From Helichrysum umbraculigerum (taxonomy: Eukaryota; Streptophyta; Magnoliopsida; Asterales; Asteraceae), in NCBI GenBank assembly GCA_949592205.1, contig CATIUR010000004.1, forward strand, positions 93,394,337 to 93,458,336: a DNA stretch of 64,000 nt. The letters are read 5' to 3'. The notes under the pieces were generated by a model. It was not told the origin of the DNA, made no database searches, and saw only the letters and a program-made list of their open reading frames with translations. The translations under genes and the position numbers were made by a program. How positions within the stretch are numbered: the first letter of the stretch is position 1; each line of letters starts with the position of its first letter. Of this stretch, positions 11,439-23,690 are shown in pieces.

Positions 11439-11572
11439 GCAAATATTTGAAATTTTTCTACATGGTATGAGGCCTCATTTTTACAATAGTCTTGCACTGG
11501 AGGTAAATATTTGAAATCTTTCTACATGGTATGAGGCCTCATTTTTACAATAGTCTTGCACTGGAGGTAAGT
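11439..11572. repeat. Tandem duplication, about 68-bp unit
   Basis: Two adjacent near-identical copies of a segment containing TACATGGTATGAGGCCTCAT, differing by about one base. It looks like a recent local duplication. Confidence 0.85.
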
Positions 11573-13620
11573 TTTTTGTTTAAAATAGAATTTTAAAAGT
11601 CAGATGTTGCATAAAGGGGCTCAGTAACGACTAACGAGTCTAAATAGCTTGATGTTCAGAGGGGTATTTTTAGTACGGGTCGATCATATCGGGATGGGCT
11701 AAGGTAATTTGAAAGACATTTTGTCAGCATATTATTATAATGAAAATGGGCCAACTTGAGTTGTATCCTTTGTATAAATATCATAAGGATTAATAGAAAA
11801 AGTTAGCTATACACAAAAGACAACACTAATTATTATTATTAGTTTTGTCTTTTGTTTATTCTATTATTTGTTATTTGTACCACTTAATATATATATATAA
11901 TCATTAACAGGGAAAGGTGTGATAGAGTAATAGAAATTACCAATTCTTGAGTTGTAGATTATATAATGAGAGGGGGAGTGGATGATGGACCAAGTAAGAT
12001 TGTGAATATTTATAATATGACTGGTATTTTTTTTCATTAAAAATTATTTTGGATGCTGAGAATCCAGTTATTAACAACGTAGCCATCATGAAATAAAGAC
12101 AATTGATTACAGAAAACATGATTGGTTCGATTTTAAAATCAGACATGGAACATAGCATTCATGGCTCCAAATCACTCATGATGCTAAATGTGAGTACCAC
12201 TGTAGTATCTTACCATTTGTGTTTATATGATTTGAGATTGTGCTAATTTATGTTCATTGTGGTCTTTTTTGGCCTTCAGATGTGATGAACACTCAAAAGA
12301 TGATGCACCAACTAAAGCCTGTGTCTCGATTTGCCACTGCTGCTACTGATAATGGAAAAGGTTGTAACTATCACCAATCAAAGTCAGGTAACCATTGGCA
12401 ACAAAAGTGTTACTCCCAAAATATATCATAATGGAAAAACAGGTCAAAGGGGCCGAATAGGTCAAAAATCGCCCAAAGTGTATCGCTAACATGTACATCC
12501 TACTAAATTGCATTACTTAGACATAATATATTCGTTGTGTATTAATACATTTTGCGAACCATATCTACTCAAATTATATGTACATTTTTTTTTAATAAAA
12601 TTCGAGAAAAGTGTTGCTGGTTAAACTAACCCAGCCTGTTTCGAGACTTACAATTATTACCCACTTTGCCACCTCAGTATTAGATCTTGGAAAAACTATT
12701 GGCTGTCATTGCATAAAACTTGTGCATGAAGCGCTCAAACATGCATTCGATGGTCCCACATCTAAAGTGCATCTTTTGGTTCATCATCAGGGTGATTGTG
12801 TGATTAAATTATGTGAAATTATTTTCCAGTACTCCCAGCAATCCAGCATACATTGTATGATCGTAAAACATGATAGACGACTTTTAATCACCAATATTTT
12901 CTCGAGTAATCCCAACCTCCATCATGTGGTCCCACGATTTTAGGCATCTTATGAATGTGATTAGTTGATCAACTTATGTGGAATTTTGCCAAGTGTCTCT
13001 GGCCTACATCGTCGTATGATTATAAAACCTGATATAAGTTGCTAAAGGATATTGAGATACTTGGTCTTAGTTTTTGTTCCAATATGAATATGTTTATGGT
13101 GTCTTAACTTTTTCATCTTATAAGATATATTATCCTAATATATATGTGGTTATTGATTATGTTTCTTGACCCGTGGCTAGCTGTTTGGTTGGGGCGGCTC
13201 CTCCGTTGTGGGTAAATAGGAAATCCGACTCTAAAATTACATGTTTATATAGCCATTGAATAAGTGATTGCAATGCCGAAGGACGAACTTGAGCTTACCA
13301 TGGCTGTATCTGTTGTTTGTCCTACTTAATGATATTTATCAGAAGAAACGCAAAACTCATATCAAGCTCGATTGAGGGTTAGATGTGGCACACATATTTG
13401 ATTCATTTGTTATAATATTAAATACATTTCTTATACATGTTTGATAATAATTGAATTGTTTAATACTCTCTCAGGTATACACACATTAGTTGATTATTTC
13501 ATTTATGTTTGGTAACGTCGTAACGATATATTATATATGTGCATTAACTTATCAAACAAAAATGAAAACATACACATAGTTGTGGATATATGTCTGCTAT
13601 GTATATGTATATGATTCAAC
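11573..13620. other. No recognised gene
   Basis: Several short frames (for example 110 aa at 12611-12943) have no recognisable motif and look like chance. The stretch ends at two Helitron-like 3' termini, so some of it may be Helitron cargo. Confidence 0.4.
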
Positions 13621-13632
13621 GAAATTGATAAT

Positions 13633-13658
13633 TGGGCAAAGCGCGAATATAACACTAG
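13633..13658 (+). mobile_element. Helitron-like 3' end (weak)
   Basis: GGGCAAAGCGCG followed by AATATAACACTAG looks like a Helitron terminus. The stem is poor and the next base is A, not the expected T. Confidence 0.3.
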
Positions 13659-13780
13659 AGTTTAGGGAAACTTTTACATATATGTGTTTTGTGATATTAT
13701 CATTTGTTTTCTTTACGATAGATTATGTCATTTTTTTTTGGAATTATTTAGTCACATGTTTAGTTAGTAGCCAGTTAAAC

Positions 13781-13806
13781 TGGGCAACGCCCGGGTATAA
13801 AACTAG
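13781..13806 (+). mobile_element. Helitron 3' end
   Basis: A stem GGGC-AAC-GCCC followed by GGGTATAAAACTAG and a host T fits the Helitron 3' rule (short hairpin, CTRR, insertion before T). The 5' TC end was not located, so the extent of the element to the left is unknown. Confidence 0.5.
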
Positions 13807-13864
13807 TTTTGTTATTCTATTCAAGAGTATCGAGCACAAAAAGATTATAATAGAAGAAAAATGA

Positions 13865-14192
13865 GAAAATAATACCTGATTAATAATTTTATTAATGTGT
13901 GACTTTCTGATCCTTCAAATAAAAATAATACTCGATGGGAAAGCGTTACCATAAGATGCAAATGCTATTACAAACCGTACCTTTGAACGTGATGTTGTGG
14001 GCGGCGGCTATGGCGAGAGATGAAAGCAACGATGAGTTTGGAGCCCTATTTTAATTTGAGGGGTATTTGAGTTGGTATAGATTCGACAAAAGAGGAAGAT
14101 CTGAAATTGGTCGAATATTTTGGGGGGAGATTTATGAGTTTTTGGATGTGAAAAAATTATTTAATGTGGACAAAAATTTGGGGGAATTCAAA
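13865..14192. other. Left flank of the Copia insertion
   Basis: No feature is recognised. The last five bases (14188-14192, TCAAA) are the target duplication of the Copia element. Confidence 0.5.
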
Positions 14193-14592
14193 TGTTGGGC
14201 TAAAATATTTTGTAGATCAAGTGAAGAAATACTCTAAGTGATTTAGCTCTGATGAGGTTAGTTCTGCTAGTTATTGAAAGCATAGTTCTGCTGGTGGAGA
14301 TAGCTCTGTTCATTTGTTGAAGACAAAGTTTTCCAGAGTTAGCTCTGCTAGTCCTCTCTACATTAGCTCTGTCAGTCTGAAGAATTTCCAAGCTTAGTTC
14401 TGCCGGTTAGTTATGCTAGTTCTGCTCGTTATGTTTAATAGTTCTGCTTAGTGGAGTTTCTTTTCACCAACCCGGTAGTAAAAGTACAACCACTGCAGAC
14501 CATGCTTTTGAGGTACAGCACACGCAGCAGACAAGGAGTTGTAATGCATTTAATGCTAGCACGTTCTCTTGGAAATCTATATTTTGACAAGA
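14193..14592 (+). mobile_element. Copia 5' LTR, first half
   Basis: It aligns with the first 424 bases of the 3' LTR at 19775, except for a 24-base deletion in the AGTTCTGC-rich region. It ends at CAAGA, the target site of the inserted solo LTR. The words TTAGTTCTGC and TTAGCTCTG recur about ten times in this half. Confidence 0.9.
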
Positions 14593-15787
14593 TGTAACAC
14601 CCCCAAATTATATCGTTTAGCGGAAGCAAGATTTGGGTGTTAAGAATCAATAATCACAACACAAAGATATATAATGAACGACCACTATATGCGTCGTTCT
14701 GGACTTGTATTGATAAAACAGAAGTTTACATCAAAATATGTTTACATTAGCTCAGCTTTGAAATTGAGAGATTTAAGTACATAATTAATCTGTACAAAAT
14801 ATAATAATGCAGCTAAATCTCTGATTGTTTGCATGATGACTCGAGCTAATTGATCCTTACTTGAGCAATCCAACCTACTGCTGGTCACCTGTGATACATG
14901 CTAAAATTGGTCAGCGAAACGCTGGTGAGCTCACAGGTTTGTATGTCAACACATATGTTTGTATGAACCGCAAGATTTAATAATTGAATTTAAAATGCAA
15001 TTAAGCAAAATAAAAGTTATACAGCCATGAGCACATAGTCTGAGCTTAACTTGAGTTGCCAGGCCCACTTAAGGAAACCTAACTTGAAATGCCTCCTACG
15101 AGTGCCTAATCCACACTCGTCTTCCCAAATGCTAATACATCCGTTTGACCAGTTAGTGCGTGCTAACCCTGATGAGGATTGTCAATCCTATATGATATCA
15201 TATACTAACATTCACGCTACTACGTATTACCAGACTATGCTATGGAGGGCTTTAAATTGATTAGCTTGAAACTCATGTAGTATTTGATTTGATTTGTACT
15301 TGCGTTCAACTTATAAAACAAAACGAGCAATAATATCACACCCCTGATTGAAAAGCAGTAAAATAGGGGCCATGAGACTCACCTGAGCCTTGATTGTTTA
15401 TCGAATAACTTGAACTGATTAGCTGTGAATTGATGTCCGAAGACTTGTAACATGAGTGTGTCCACGACACGTAATGGTTATTAATTGTACAGGTATCTCG
15501 AAAGACTACCTTTGTAATTGTTTATTTATCTATGATGTCCAAATTACCCCGATTTGGTTGATTGACTTGTCCAAATTACTAAGATTTGGTTGATTGATTT
15601 GAGTATTTGAAAACGTGTATGACCCGTTGGTGATTAATTGTAATAATAGTCTTGATGTTATCACATTGATTTCGAAGCGTTATACTGGAAGGGCAAATTT
15701 CATTATGTTTGAAAAGTTGTATCGTATAAACGTTTTGAAGTTGTACAAGTTTGACACTTGGTGAGAAATGTGCTTACGGAATCTAAG

Positions 15788-15886
15788 TACGGGGGTCCGG
15801 GGGCAGCGCCTCTGGTTAGCGGGGTTCCAGGGGTGGCAACCCCTGGCGGGGTCCAAGGGGCTGGCCCCTGGCTGGGGTCGAGATGC
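15788..15886. repeat. GC-rich stem-loop cluster in LTR
   Basis: Several overlapping inverted repeats such as CCAGGGG...CCCCTGG lie in otherwise AT-rich DNA. Distance from the LTR start (minus) is about 1.3-1.4 kb. Confidence 0.7.
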
Positions 15887-16022
15887 CAGGTCAGCTCGAA
15901 AAATTTTTATTTCTATTAAATTGCTTTGGTGAAAAACGCATCTGGACTTGAATTTGGGTAAAATCAAGTGATAAAATTTTGATCTCGACACTTAGTAAAA
16001 AGTTGTAAATATTCTGGTTTTG

Positions 16023-16297
16023 GCGACACTAAGATAGTGTCGCTACGGCTTAGGCGACACTTAGTAAGTGTCGCTATATTTCTGATTTTTGATAGCTGGG
16101 CGACACTTGAGTAGTGTCGCTATGGCGACACTTATGAATTTCGGCGTCACTAAGGGAGTGTCGCTAAGTTAAATCTGGTTAAGTAATTCAGCGACACTTA
16201 AGTAGTGTCGCTATAGGGGCGACACTTATGCATAGCGACACTTGGCTAGTGTCGCTACTACTGTTTTTGGCACACTAGCGACACTTCCAAGTGTTCG
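16023..16297. repeat. Array of GCGACACT/AGTGTCGC hairpins
   Basis: About seven units in which GCGACACT is followed within a few bases by AGTGTCGC, each able to fold as an 8-bp stem. Examples start at 16023, 16053 and 16109. The array lies about 0.9-1.2 kb after the minus-strand LTR start and contains most of the CG dinucleotides of the neighbourhood. Confidence 0.85.
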
Positions 16298-17218
16298 TCG
16301 GATTTTGAGCCGAAAACGTGTTTTTCGGCGACCACTGGTTCCAAAACTTTTACCCAACCCTTACATGGACATTTTGGACAATTATCAACCATAAACATGT
16401 AAAAATAATCGAAAACGGAGAGTTTCGGGTTTTTGTCGGAAACTTACGCGGTGTTGAAATGAAATTCCGGAAAGATAGGATTGTAGATCGTGACGCGGTG
16501 ATTCTTTTTCTCTAAAAACTTCAGCGATTTAAGGTCGTTTGAGGTTGTGATTTGGGGTTTGAAGGTGATGGTGGTTGTGGGATGTTTTGAGAGAAAAGAA
16601 GATAGAGAGAGAGTGGAAATGGTGAAAGTGAGAGGTGGGGAGGGTTTCCCCCTCTTTTTGGCTGAATTTCGGTGGGGTCCACCGATGTGGGCTTCACAAA
16701 TTTTTGCTCCCTGCATTTGCGCTCCGTGCGGTGGTCGTTTTCCCGATTGTTTAATTGTTTAATTAAATTTAGTTACTTTTAAATATACTTTTTAAAATGC
16801 GAATAAATCCCCGATAAATTGGGTTGAAGTATTTTATCAAAATACTTTATGTGGTAGTTATAAATTATAACTTAAACTCGTGTTGCTTTGTCGCGCGTGT
16901 TTATATTTTAAATCAAGTAAATTGTTATATATATACGATACGGTTTGAACTTAAATATTATAAAAATAATATTCTCGAGATATAATAATTTCATTAAATA
17001 ATGTTATGTTATTTAATTAAATTGTTCACCAACGTCCGTATTGACTCGAATTATATTCGATTTGAAACTTGTACGATTTAATCAAATCGCATACTTGTAT
17101 ATATTCAACAATATATATTATTTGATACACAAATTAGCCTAACACAGAACTAATTACATGTATTAAAACTTGATTAGGTACTAATCACTAGTGCTAATTT
17201 GATGGGTGTCACACAAGA

Positions 17219-17551
17219 AGATTTTGTTTTAGATTTGGTTGACTAAGTATTTAGTGTATAAATTAGTCCAATGGTTCATTGTTGTAAGCAAGTGTCCATT
17301 CACAAGTCATACATGTTAGCTTCAAGGTTTGCTTTGTAACCCTGATACAAATCAGTGTATCCGTATTATTGAATCAATAATATTGAGGCTTTCGACTAGT
17401 AAAATATTTGTGTTCTTGTTATACTTTTAAATCTGTTACAATCATAATACAAGTATAATACATTTAATCTTCCTTACTTAACAAGTGTTATCCCGCAAAC
17501 TTCTTGTTAAGAATTCATTGTTTAAAACAAGTGTTGTTGTGGGACTTCACA
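17219..17551 (+). mobile_element. Copia 5' LTR, second half
   Basis: Continuation of the LTR after the inserted solo LTR; near-identical to the second half of the 3' LTR (20197-20529). The two halves sum to 733 bp against 755 bp in the 3' LTR, the difference being mostly the 24-base deletion in the first half. Confidence 0.9.
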
Positions 17552-17565
17552 ATTGGAATCAGAGC
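17552..17565 (+). promoter_or_regulatory. Copia primer-binding site (tRNA-iMet type)
   Basis: TTGGAATCAGAGC directly after the LTR matches the usual TGGTATCAGAGC of plant Copia elements with one substitution. Confidence 0.75.
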
Positions 17566-17650
17566 TTGTGTAAGCTTTGGATTCAGGAAGATCTGGGATA
17601 GTATAGTCAATAGTTTAAGGTTTAGTTCATCCTAAGTTTGATCTGTTAGC

Positions 17651-19740
17651 ATGGCTTCAGAAGTGGTTGATGGTATACAGGTGTCTAGAATTCCTATTCT
17701 TAGACCTGATGAATACCATATGTGGAGAAACAGAATCAAGCAACACATGTTGCTTACTGATTATCAGTTATGGGACATTGTAGAAAATGGTCCAAAGTAC
17801 AAAACGGATGCCAACGGTGTCAGATTGCCAAGAGGTGCACCAACTACTTAAATAGAAAGAAAAGAAAGAGCTACAGAGCTAAAGTCACTAAGCACTCTGC
17901 TAATATCAATTCCAAATGAGTATCAAAGTGAGTTTGAGCATGCAGAAGATGCTAAAGTGCTTATGGATGAACTGGATAAAAGGTTTGCACTTACTGTTAA
18001 CCCTACTATTTACATTTCACATGTTAATGACTTCTGGACATCTGCCGTGTTGTCAGAAGAAAATGGGGTTAAATCAATAACGGCCAAAGTAAATGAGAAG
18101 GATAATTCTGCTAGTCCAAATCCAAAAGTTAGTTCTTCCATGGCTGAAGCAGAACAAACAGCTGCAGATGCATTGCTAAAAGTTGCCAATGAACCAATCA
18201 GAAGTTCTGCTGGAATAACAATTAGAGAAATCCAATATCCAGGCACAAGACCAAAAGCTGTGGAAGAAGCTTTAAAACAAAAGGAGATTGACCTAGCAAA
18301 GGCCAAAGGAAAGGAGACATTGGTTGAGCCTGTGAAGCCTCTAAAGAAAAAGGAGTTAGAAGCTATGAGTGAGAAGGTGGCTAGAAACCTACAAGCACAG
18401 TTTAATTCTGAGGACAGGGACAGATTCATTGAAGTTGATATGGGTGATGATGTGAAAGTTATGATGACTCCAGAAGAGCAAGTTTTCTTTGATCACTTGT
18501 TGGCTGATGGGACCCATAAAGCTCAGATGGAAGAATTTACCTCTGATCAAAGACTAGTGTGGCTTTTAGATATCCTTGAGCAGAGAAGAAAGCATGAGAC
18601 AGAAAAGAAAATGGAGGAAAAGAGAAACAGAGCTCCTACTCAGAGGCAACTCAAAGATAGATATGCCAGAGTAGTAAAGAACCAAACTGGAAGAACATTG
18701 AAAGAGCTTATGTCAATGGACTTCTATGATTTTGAAAGAATATATCTAAGACTCCACTGAGAAATGGATGAAAATACAAAGAAACATAAAGAAGAAGAAG
18801 CAAAGAATTCATCTGCTTCTAAAGTGAAAGAATTGACAGCTGCAGAGAAAGAAAGAGAGCAAAGAAAAGCAGAAATCAACAAAGCAAAGGCTGAGATGGA
18901 AAGGAAAGAAAAAGAAGATCTTGATGCCCTAAAAAGAAGCATTCCAAAGGAAACCGTTCATTCTCCAGAAGAAGAAAAAGGATGGCTGTTAAAGGTGATG
19001 ATGATGACATAGAAAAGGATGCTAGTGAGTCTAAAGTTGAAACAGAAGTGCATACTTAGATGCATTCTACATCTGAGCCTGCACAGTCTACTGAAGAAGA
19101 GGTGGTTGATTGGGACAAGATCAGAGGAATGGTGGAAGTTGAAGAGCCTAAAGTACCAATTGCTGTACACTTTCCTATCATTGATTGGTACTTCACAACT
19201 GATGAACAACTGAAGAAATGGCTAATACTTGTGAGAGCTGGTGATTCTGAGGAAAAGTTTCTATCCTTCTACAGGTGTATTAAAAAGATTTCCAGGGATG
19301 ATCTGGATGATATGTGGGAGATTGCCATGAGAAAGTATCAAAATGCCAAGAAATACAGTGATGAACAGATTGTTTACAACCATCTCTCAATCATGTATGA
19401 GATCGATGCTGAAAACGACTTTTACAATGATACCACACGTGCAAAAGCATGGTACTGTCACTCTCACAATGGAGTTCATTTGGTGCAGCTTCATAGTAGT
19501 GTATGGGCATACTTCTTCATTGGCACAGAATATCCATGGACCTTTGGCCAGTTAGACTCTATGCTCAAACTAACTATCAAATGTGATGATCTGGATACAG
19601 CTGCTTCTTTGATTCATGAAGTTAAGCAATATTACAAGAAGGCTGCTGTAAGGCATGAGGTTGAAAATGAAGAAATCAGAAAGAAAAGGGCTGGTGAAAT
19701 CAAAAGAAGCTTCAAGAAGAGTCTGAAAAAGAAAACTTGA
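17651..19740 (+). pseudogene. Copia gag fragment fused to an extra 3' ORF, broken
   Basis: The first ~115 codons are a Copia gag start (VSRIPILRPDEYHMWRNRIK; UBN2/gag-like). At about 17998 the frame passes directly into NPTIYISHVNDFW, the start of an extra 3' ORF that I recall in Asteraceae Copia elements, so all of pol is missing at this junction. The rest is lysine/glutamate-rich and probably coiled-coil (about 18270-18960), then a folded-looking C-terminal part with WDKIRGMVEVEE and GDSEEKFLSFYRCIKKISRD. The frame is broken by TAA at 17849, TGA at 18758, a frameshift near 18975 and TAG at 19057. The last frame, 19060-19740, is open for 226 codons. Function of the 3' ORF is unknown. Confidence 0.75.
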
Positions 19741-19761
19741 TTCTGTTCATGAAAAGATCAA

Positions 19762-19774
19762 GTTTAGGGGAGAT
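19762..19774 (+). promoter_or_regulatory. Copia polypurine tract
   Basis: AGTTTAGGGGAGAT directly before the 3' LTR, the usual plus-strand primer of plant Copia elements. Confidence 0.7.
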
Positions 19775-20529
19775 TGTTGGGCTAAAATCTTTTGTAGATC
19801 AAGTGAAGAAATACTCTAAGTGATTTAGCTGTGATGAAGTTAGTTCTGCTAGTTATTGAAAGCATAGTTCTACTGGTGGAGATAGCTCTGTTCATTTATT
19901 GAAGACAAAGTTTTCCAGAGTTAGTTCTGCTAGTCCTCTCTACATTAGCTCTGCCAAGCCTTCCACAGATAGTTCTGTCAGTCTGAAGAATTTCCAAGCT
20001 TAGTTCTGCCGGTTAGTTTTGCTAGTTCTGCTCGTTATGTTTAATAGTTCTGCTTAGTGGAGTTGCTTTTCACCAACCCGGTAGTACAGTTACAACCACT
20101 GCAGACCATGCTTTTGAGGTACAATGCACGCAGCAGACAAGGAATTGTAATGCATTTAATGCTAGCACGTTCTCTTGGAAATCTATATTTTGACAAGAAG
20201 ATTTTGTTTTAGATTTGGTTGACTAAGTGTTTAGTGTATAAATTAGTCCAATGGTTCATTGTTGTAAGCAAGTGTCCATTCACAAGTCATACATGTTAGC
20301 TTCAAGGTTTGCTTTGTAACCCTGATACAAATCAGTGTATCCGTATTATTGAGTCAATAATATTGAGGCTTTCGACTAATAAAATATTTGTGTTCTTGTT
20401 ATACTTTTAAATCTGTTACAATCATATTACAAGTAATACATTTAATCTTCCTTACTTAACAAGTGTTATTCCGCAAACTTCTTGTTAAGAATTCATTGCT
20501 TAAAACAAGTGTTGTTGTGGGACTTCACA
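19775..20529 (+). mobile_element. Copia 3' LTR
   Basis: 755 bp, uninterrupted. It differs from the split 5' LTR by scattered substitutions and the 24-base indel, so the insertion is not very recent. It carries the same AGTTCTGC-rich repeats in its first 300 bases. Confidence 0.9.
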
Positions 20530-20748
20530 TCAAATATATGTATGTACTCAAACGATGAAATTTGTCAATTTCGTTTACAATGGTTACAATACAAAACCAT
20601 TTAGACTATTCCCGTTAATAACCAAAACCAACCCAACTATTTATTAAAAAATTAATTTCTCTCTCTTCCACCTATCCAACCAAACTAAATCCAACTTTAC
20701 ACTCCCATTAATAACCCACCTTTTAACCCTTTTTTTATTAAATAATTT
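20530..20748. other. Host or older-element flank
   Basis: No gene. This stretch and 22882-23120 were contiguous before the solo LTR inserted; AATTT is the duplicated target (20744-20748). Confidence 0.5.
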
Positions 20749-21424
20749 TGTAACATCCGCAAATCGGGCCTAGAAGTTTTATACTATTTTCGGGATTTAA
20801 ATGAATATTTAAAGTGATAGAAAATAGTTTTGGTTTAGTTGTTCGAAAATAATTGAAATAGGAGTGAAATATTTCATTGTGATAGATAAAATATTAATTG
20901 TTATAAATTAATATAGTTGTCGGTAAAATAAAATGTTTGGACTCGCAAATGGTTTTCGGGTTCCAGACAATAGGTTGAGAAGGGGTATTAAATTATACCC
21001 AAAAAGTTAGTCGGTCCGGGGAGGAGCCGACCTCCTTCCTATTTCTTTTCCCTAATTTGTGTTCTTTCTCATTTGCAAGTAAAAACCACACACACTTCTT
21101 ATGAAATTTAAAAGAGAGAAAGTAAATGAGATTGCTTGTGATCTTGTTTGATTCATCATCATAATCAGATTATCATCAACATCACCATCTTGTTATAATT
21201 AAAGTGTAAGTGTTCTTTATGGTTTATATTTGAACTTTTCTTGAAATCTTAGGGTTAGTGATTATATATGTAATTGATGGTTGATATGATGATAGGTAAT
21301 GTTAGTTGTTGTTAGAAATCGTTATTTGTTGCCTATAATCGATTCAGATACCTGAGTTTGTGATTTTGTGGATTTTGGTTCGGAGATAAGTTAGAACAGT
21401 AGGTTCAGGTTCTGGACGACAGGG

Positions 21425-21571
21425 GGAATCCGGTCAGATTCATGGGAATCCGGCGGATTCCGAGGAATCCGGCGTATTCCGGACCGGATTCAAGAACGTA
21501 TTCCTTAGAAATTCGGCTGTTTAAGAATTGGGCTGGGAATCCGGGCGTATTACGGGGAATACGGACGTATT
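21425..21571. repeat. GAATCCGGCGGATTC-type palindromes
   Basis: One perfect and about five degenerate copies (for example GAATCCGGCGTATTCC, GGAATACGGACGTATTCC). The same word is repeated six times perfectly in the LTR at 39671-43452. Confidence 0.75.
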
Positions 21572-21675
21572 CCCTCTGATTCAGGCAATATAATTCAAGT
21601 TTTTGTTTGGCAAATTCTGAAAATGCATAAGTGTTAAGTGCCATCTTTGATAATTTTTATTTTCACTTGAGAGGT

Positions 21676-21870
21676 GCTTTAGTGGCACTTAACAGTAGTT
21701 TTAGTGGCACTTAGGCGGTGTTTTAGTGGCACTTTTATTTGAAGAAATACATAATAATGTGGACGATTTTAAAGGGTTACGGGACTAAATAGAAAAGTTT
21801 AAAGTCAGCTTGGTATGGTGTATGATATTGCTTTAGTGGCACTTTACTGACCCTTTTAGTGGCACTTTTT
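21676..21870. repeat. TTTAGTGGCACTT array
   Basis: Five copies of YTTTAGTGGCACTT, whose core AGTGGCACT is an odd palindrome, plus one inverted relative near 21635. It is a second word in the same LTR, about 0.93-1.12 kb after its start. Confidence 0.85.
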
Positions 21871-22881
21871 ATTAAAATATATGTTTTGACATATATGATA
21901 TGTTATATTTATGGGATAAGTTGTATACTTATAAATGAAATGATATAAAGAGATTATTTCGTTTGAGTAGCATTTATTATGTTGATACGTTGAAATATTG
22001 AAACAAGTTACTAACTTGTGATATTCTGTTGTATTCTCAGATCAGCAGAAGACTCAGTGACATTAGACTACTGAGTGGACATCTGAGGTATCGGTGAGTG
22101 GACCTGTACCTTCAGTACGATTGTGTTATAACATGTTTGGTTACAACGGGTAACCGTATATGTTATTGTTGATTGATTATTAATCTGATTATGGATTATA
22201 TGCTATATGGCCTTTGGGCATATATGTGATTATAAAGAGGTCAACGTGTGTTGGGCATTGGTTACTATTGTTTGGACGATGAAGGATTCCTTGTACACAT
22301 CGTTAATGGGAATGCAAATCGTGTGAGATAATAGTAACAGGCTATCGGTAAACCGCTGTATTTTCCTGCAGCTCAGTGGGGTTTATAAGTGTCGCTTGAG
22401 GGCCACCGCGGCTTAATGGTTCCTCAAGGACCACCGGTCCTCTTTGATGCTTGTGTGTTTACAGTGCTTGATGATGTAAACATTGATTGTGGTTGTGATT
22501 ACGATTATTTATTGTAAGCTGATGTGTTATATCTGAGTTGGACTGTCGGTTACAGTTCTATCTCACTTAGCTTTGAGCTAACCCCCGTTTTCCCACCTCT
22601 TGCAGATTATGATTGTTAAATATGATGGGCAAGATGCTGGTGGCTGGAATGGATTGTTTGACGACCTTGCGTATTACTCTGATATTGATTTTGTTAAATC
22701 AATGTTGTTTGTATTTTTCGTTAACACCCAACTCTTGTAATTTGGTTTATATAACTTTATGAACATGTTGAAATAAGCGGGATTTTATGTATATAAAATG
22801 AAAAGCTTATTTTGGGACTTGGGACAATCACTTCCGGTTTAAAATACATTATTGTATTGTTTGAAAAGGACGGGTGTTACA

Positions 22882-23120
22882 AATTTCTACCATAGTATAA
22901 GGTTTATTACACAATGTACAACTCAAAACCCATCAACAATATTATTTAAATGGTGACCGGGCGGTGAGGTTGTGACCAACCAACCCTTTTGGTTGGTGAT
23001 GTTTTAATTTTTTATTAATTTTATTTTACTTTTGGGTGACCGACTTTTGTTTGGGTTTGTGAATGGCACTAGTCTTAGGACTTAATAATTTTGTTAACAT
23101 TCTAAGAGGTGCCGCGATAA
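22882..23120. other. Right flank of solo LTR
   Basis: Continuation of the sequence interrupted at 20748; contains a small inverted repeat around ACCAACC...GGTTGGT near 22976-22998. No gene. Confidence 0.4.
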
Positions 23121-23129
23121 TTTTGTCTA

Positions 23130-23689
<560 letters not shown>

Positions 23690-23690
<1 letters not shown>

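Larger units (their letters stand above)
14593..17213 (-). mobile_element. Solo Ty3 (Tekay-like) LTR with 5-bp target duplication
   Basis: It begins TGTAACACCC and ends GGGTGTCACA; CAAGA flanks it on both sides (14588-14592, 17214-17218). Length is 2621 bp. The orientation is minus, judged from similarity to the plus LTR at 39671-43452: the reverse complement of its left end (GCTTCCGCTAAACG...TTTGGGGGTGTTACA) matches that LTR's right end. It sits inside the Copia 5' LTR and is therefore younger than the Copia insertion. Tekay assignment is an inference from the terminal sequences. Confidence 0.9.
14193..20529 (+). mobile_element. Pol-less Copia element, complete with target duplication
   Basis: Both LTRs start TGTTGGGCTAAAAT and end GGGACTTCACA. 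The pentamer TCAAA flanks the whole element (14188-14192 and 20530-20534). A tRNA-iMet-type primer-binding site follows the 5' LTR and a polypurine tract precedes the 3' LTR. The internal part is only 2.2 kb and encodes a gag start joined directly to an extra 3' ORF; protease, integrase, reverse transcriptase and RNase H are absent. The element could therefore move only with enzymes supplied in trans. Its 5' LTR is split by a later solo LTR (14593-17213). Confidence 0.9.
20749..22881 (+). mobile_element. Solo Ty3 (Tekay-like) LTR with 5-bp target duplication
   Basis: It begins TGTAACATCC and ends GGGTGTTACA, with AATTT on each side (20744-20748, 22882-22886). Length is 2133 bp. A pyrimidine-rich leader-like stretch lies at about 21050-21210, followed by two arrays of palindromic words. 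Plus orientation follows from the order leader-then-array, as in the LTR at 39671. Confidence 0.9.

Noticed and set aside
12611..12943. 110-residue frame as a gene
   Set aside because: No recognisable motif, no splice context, and sequence around it is non-coding in character.
16444..16762. Overlapping 71- and 90-residue frames
   Set aside because: They lie within the solo LTR, oppose each other and show no known motif.
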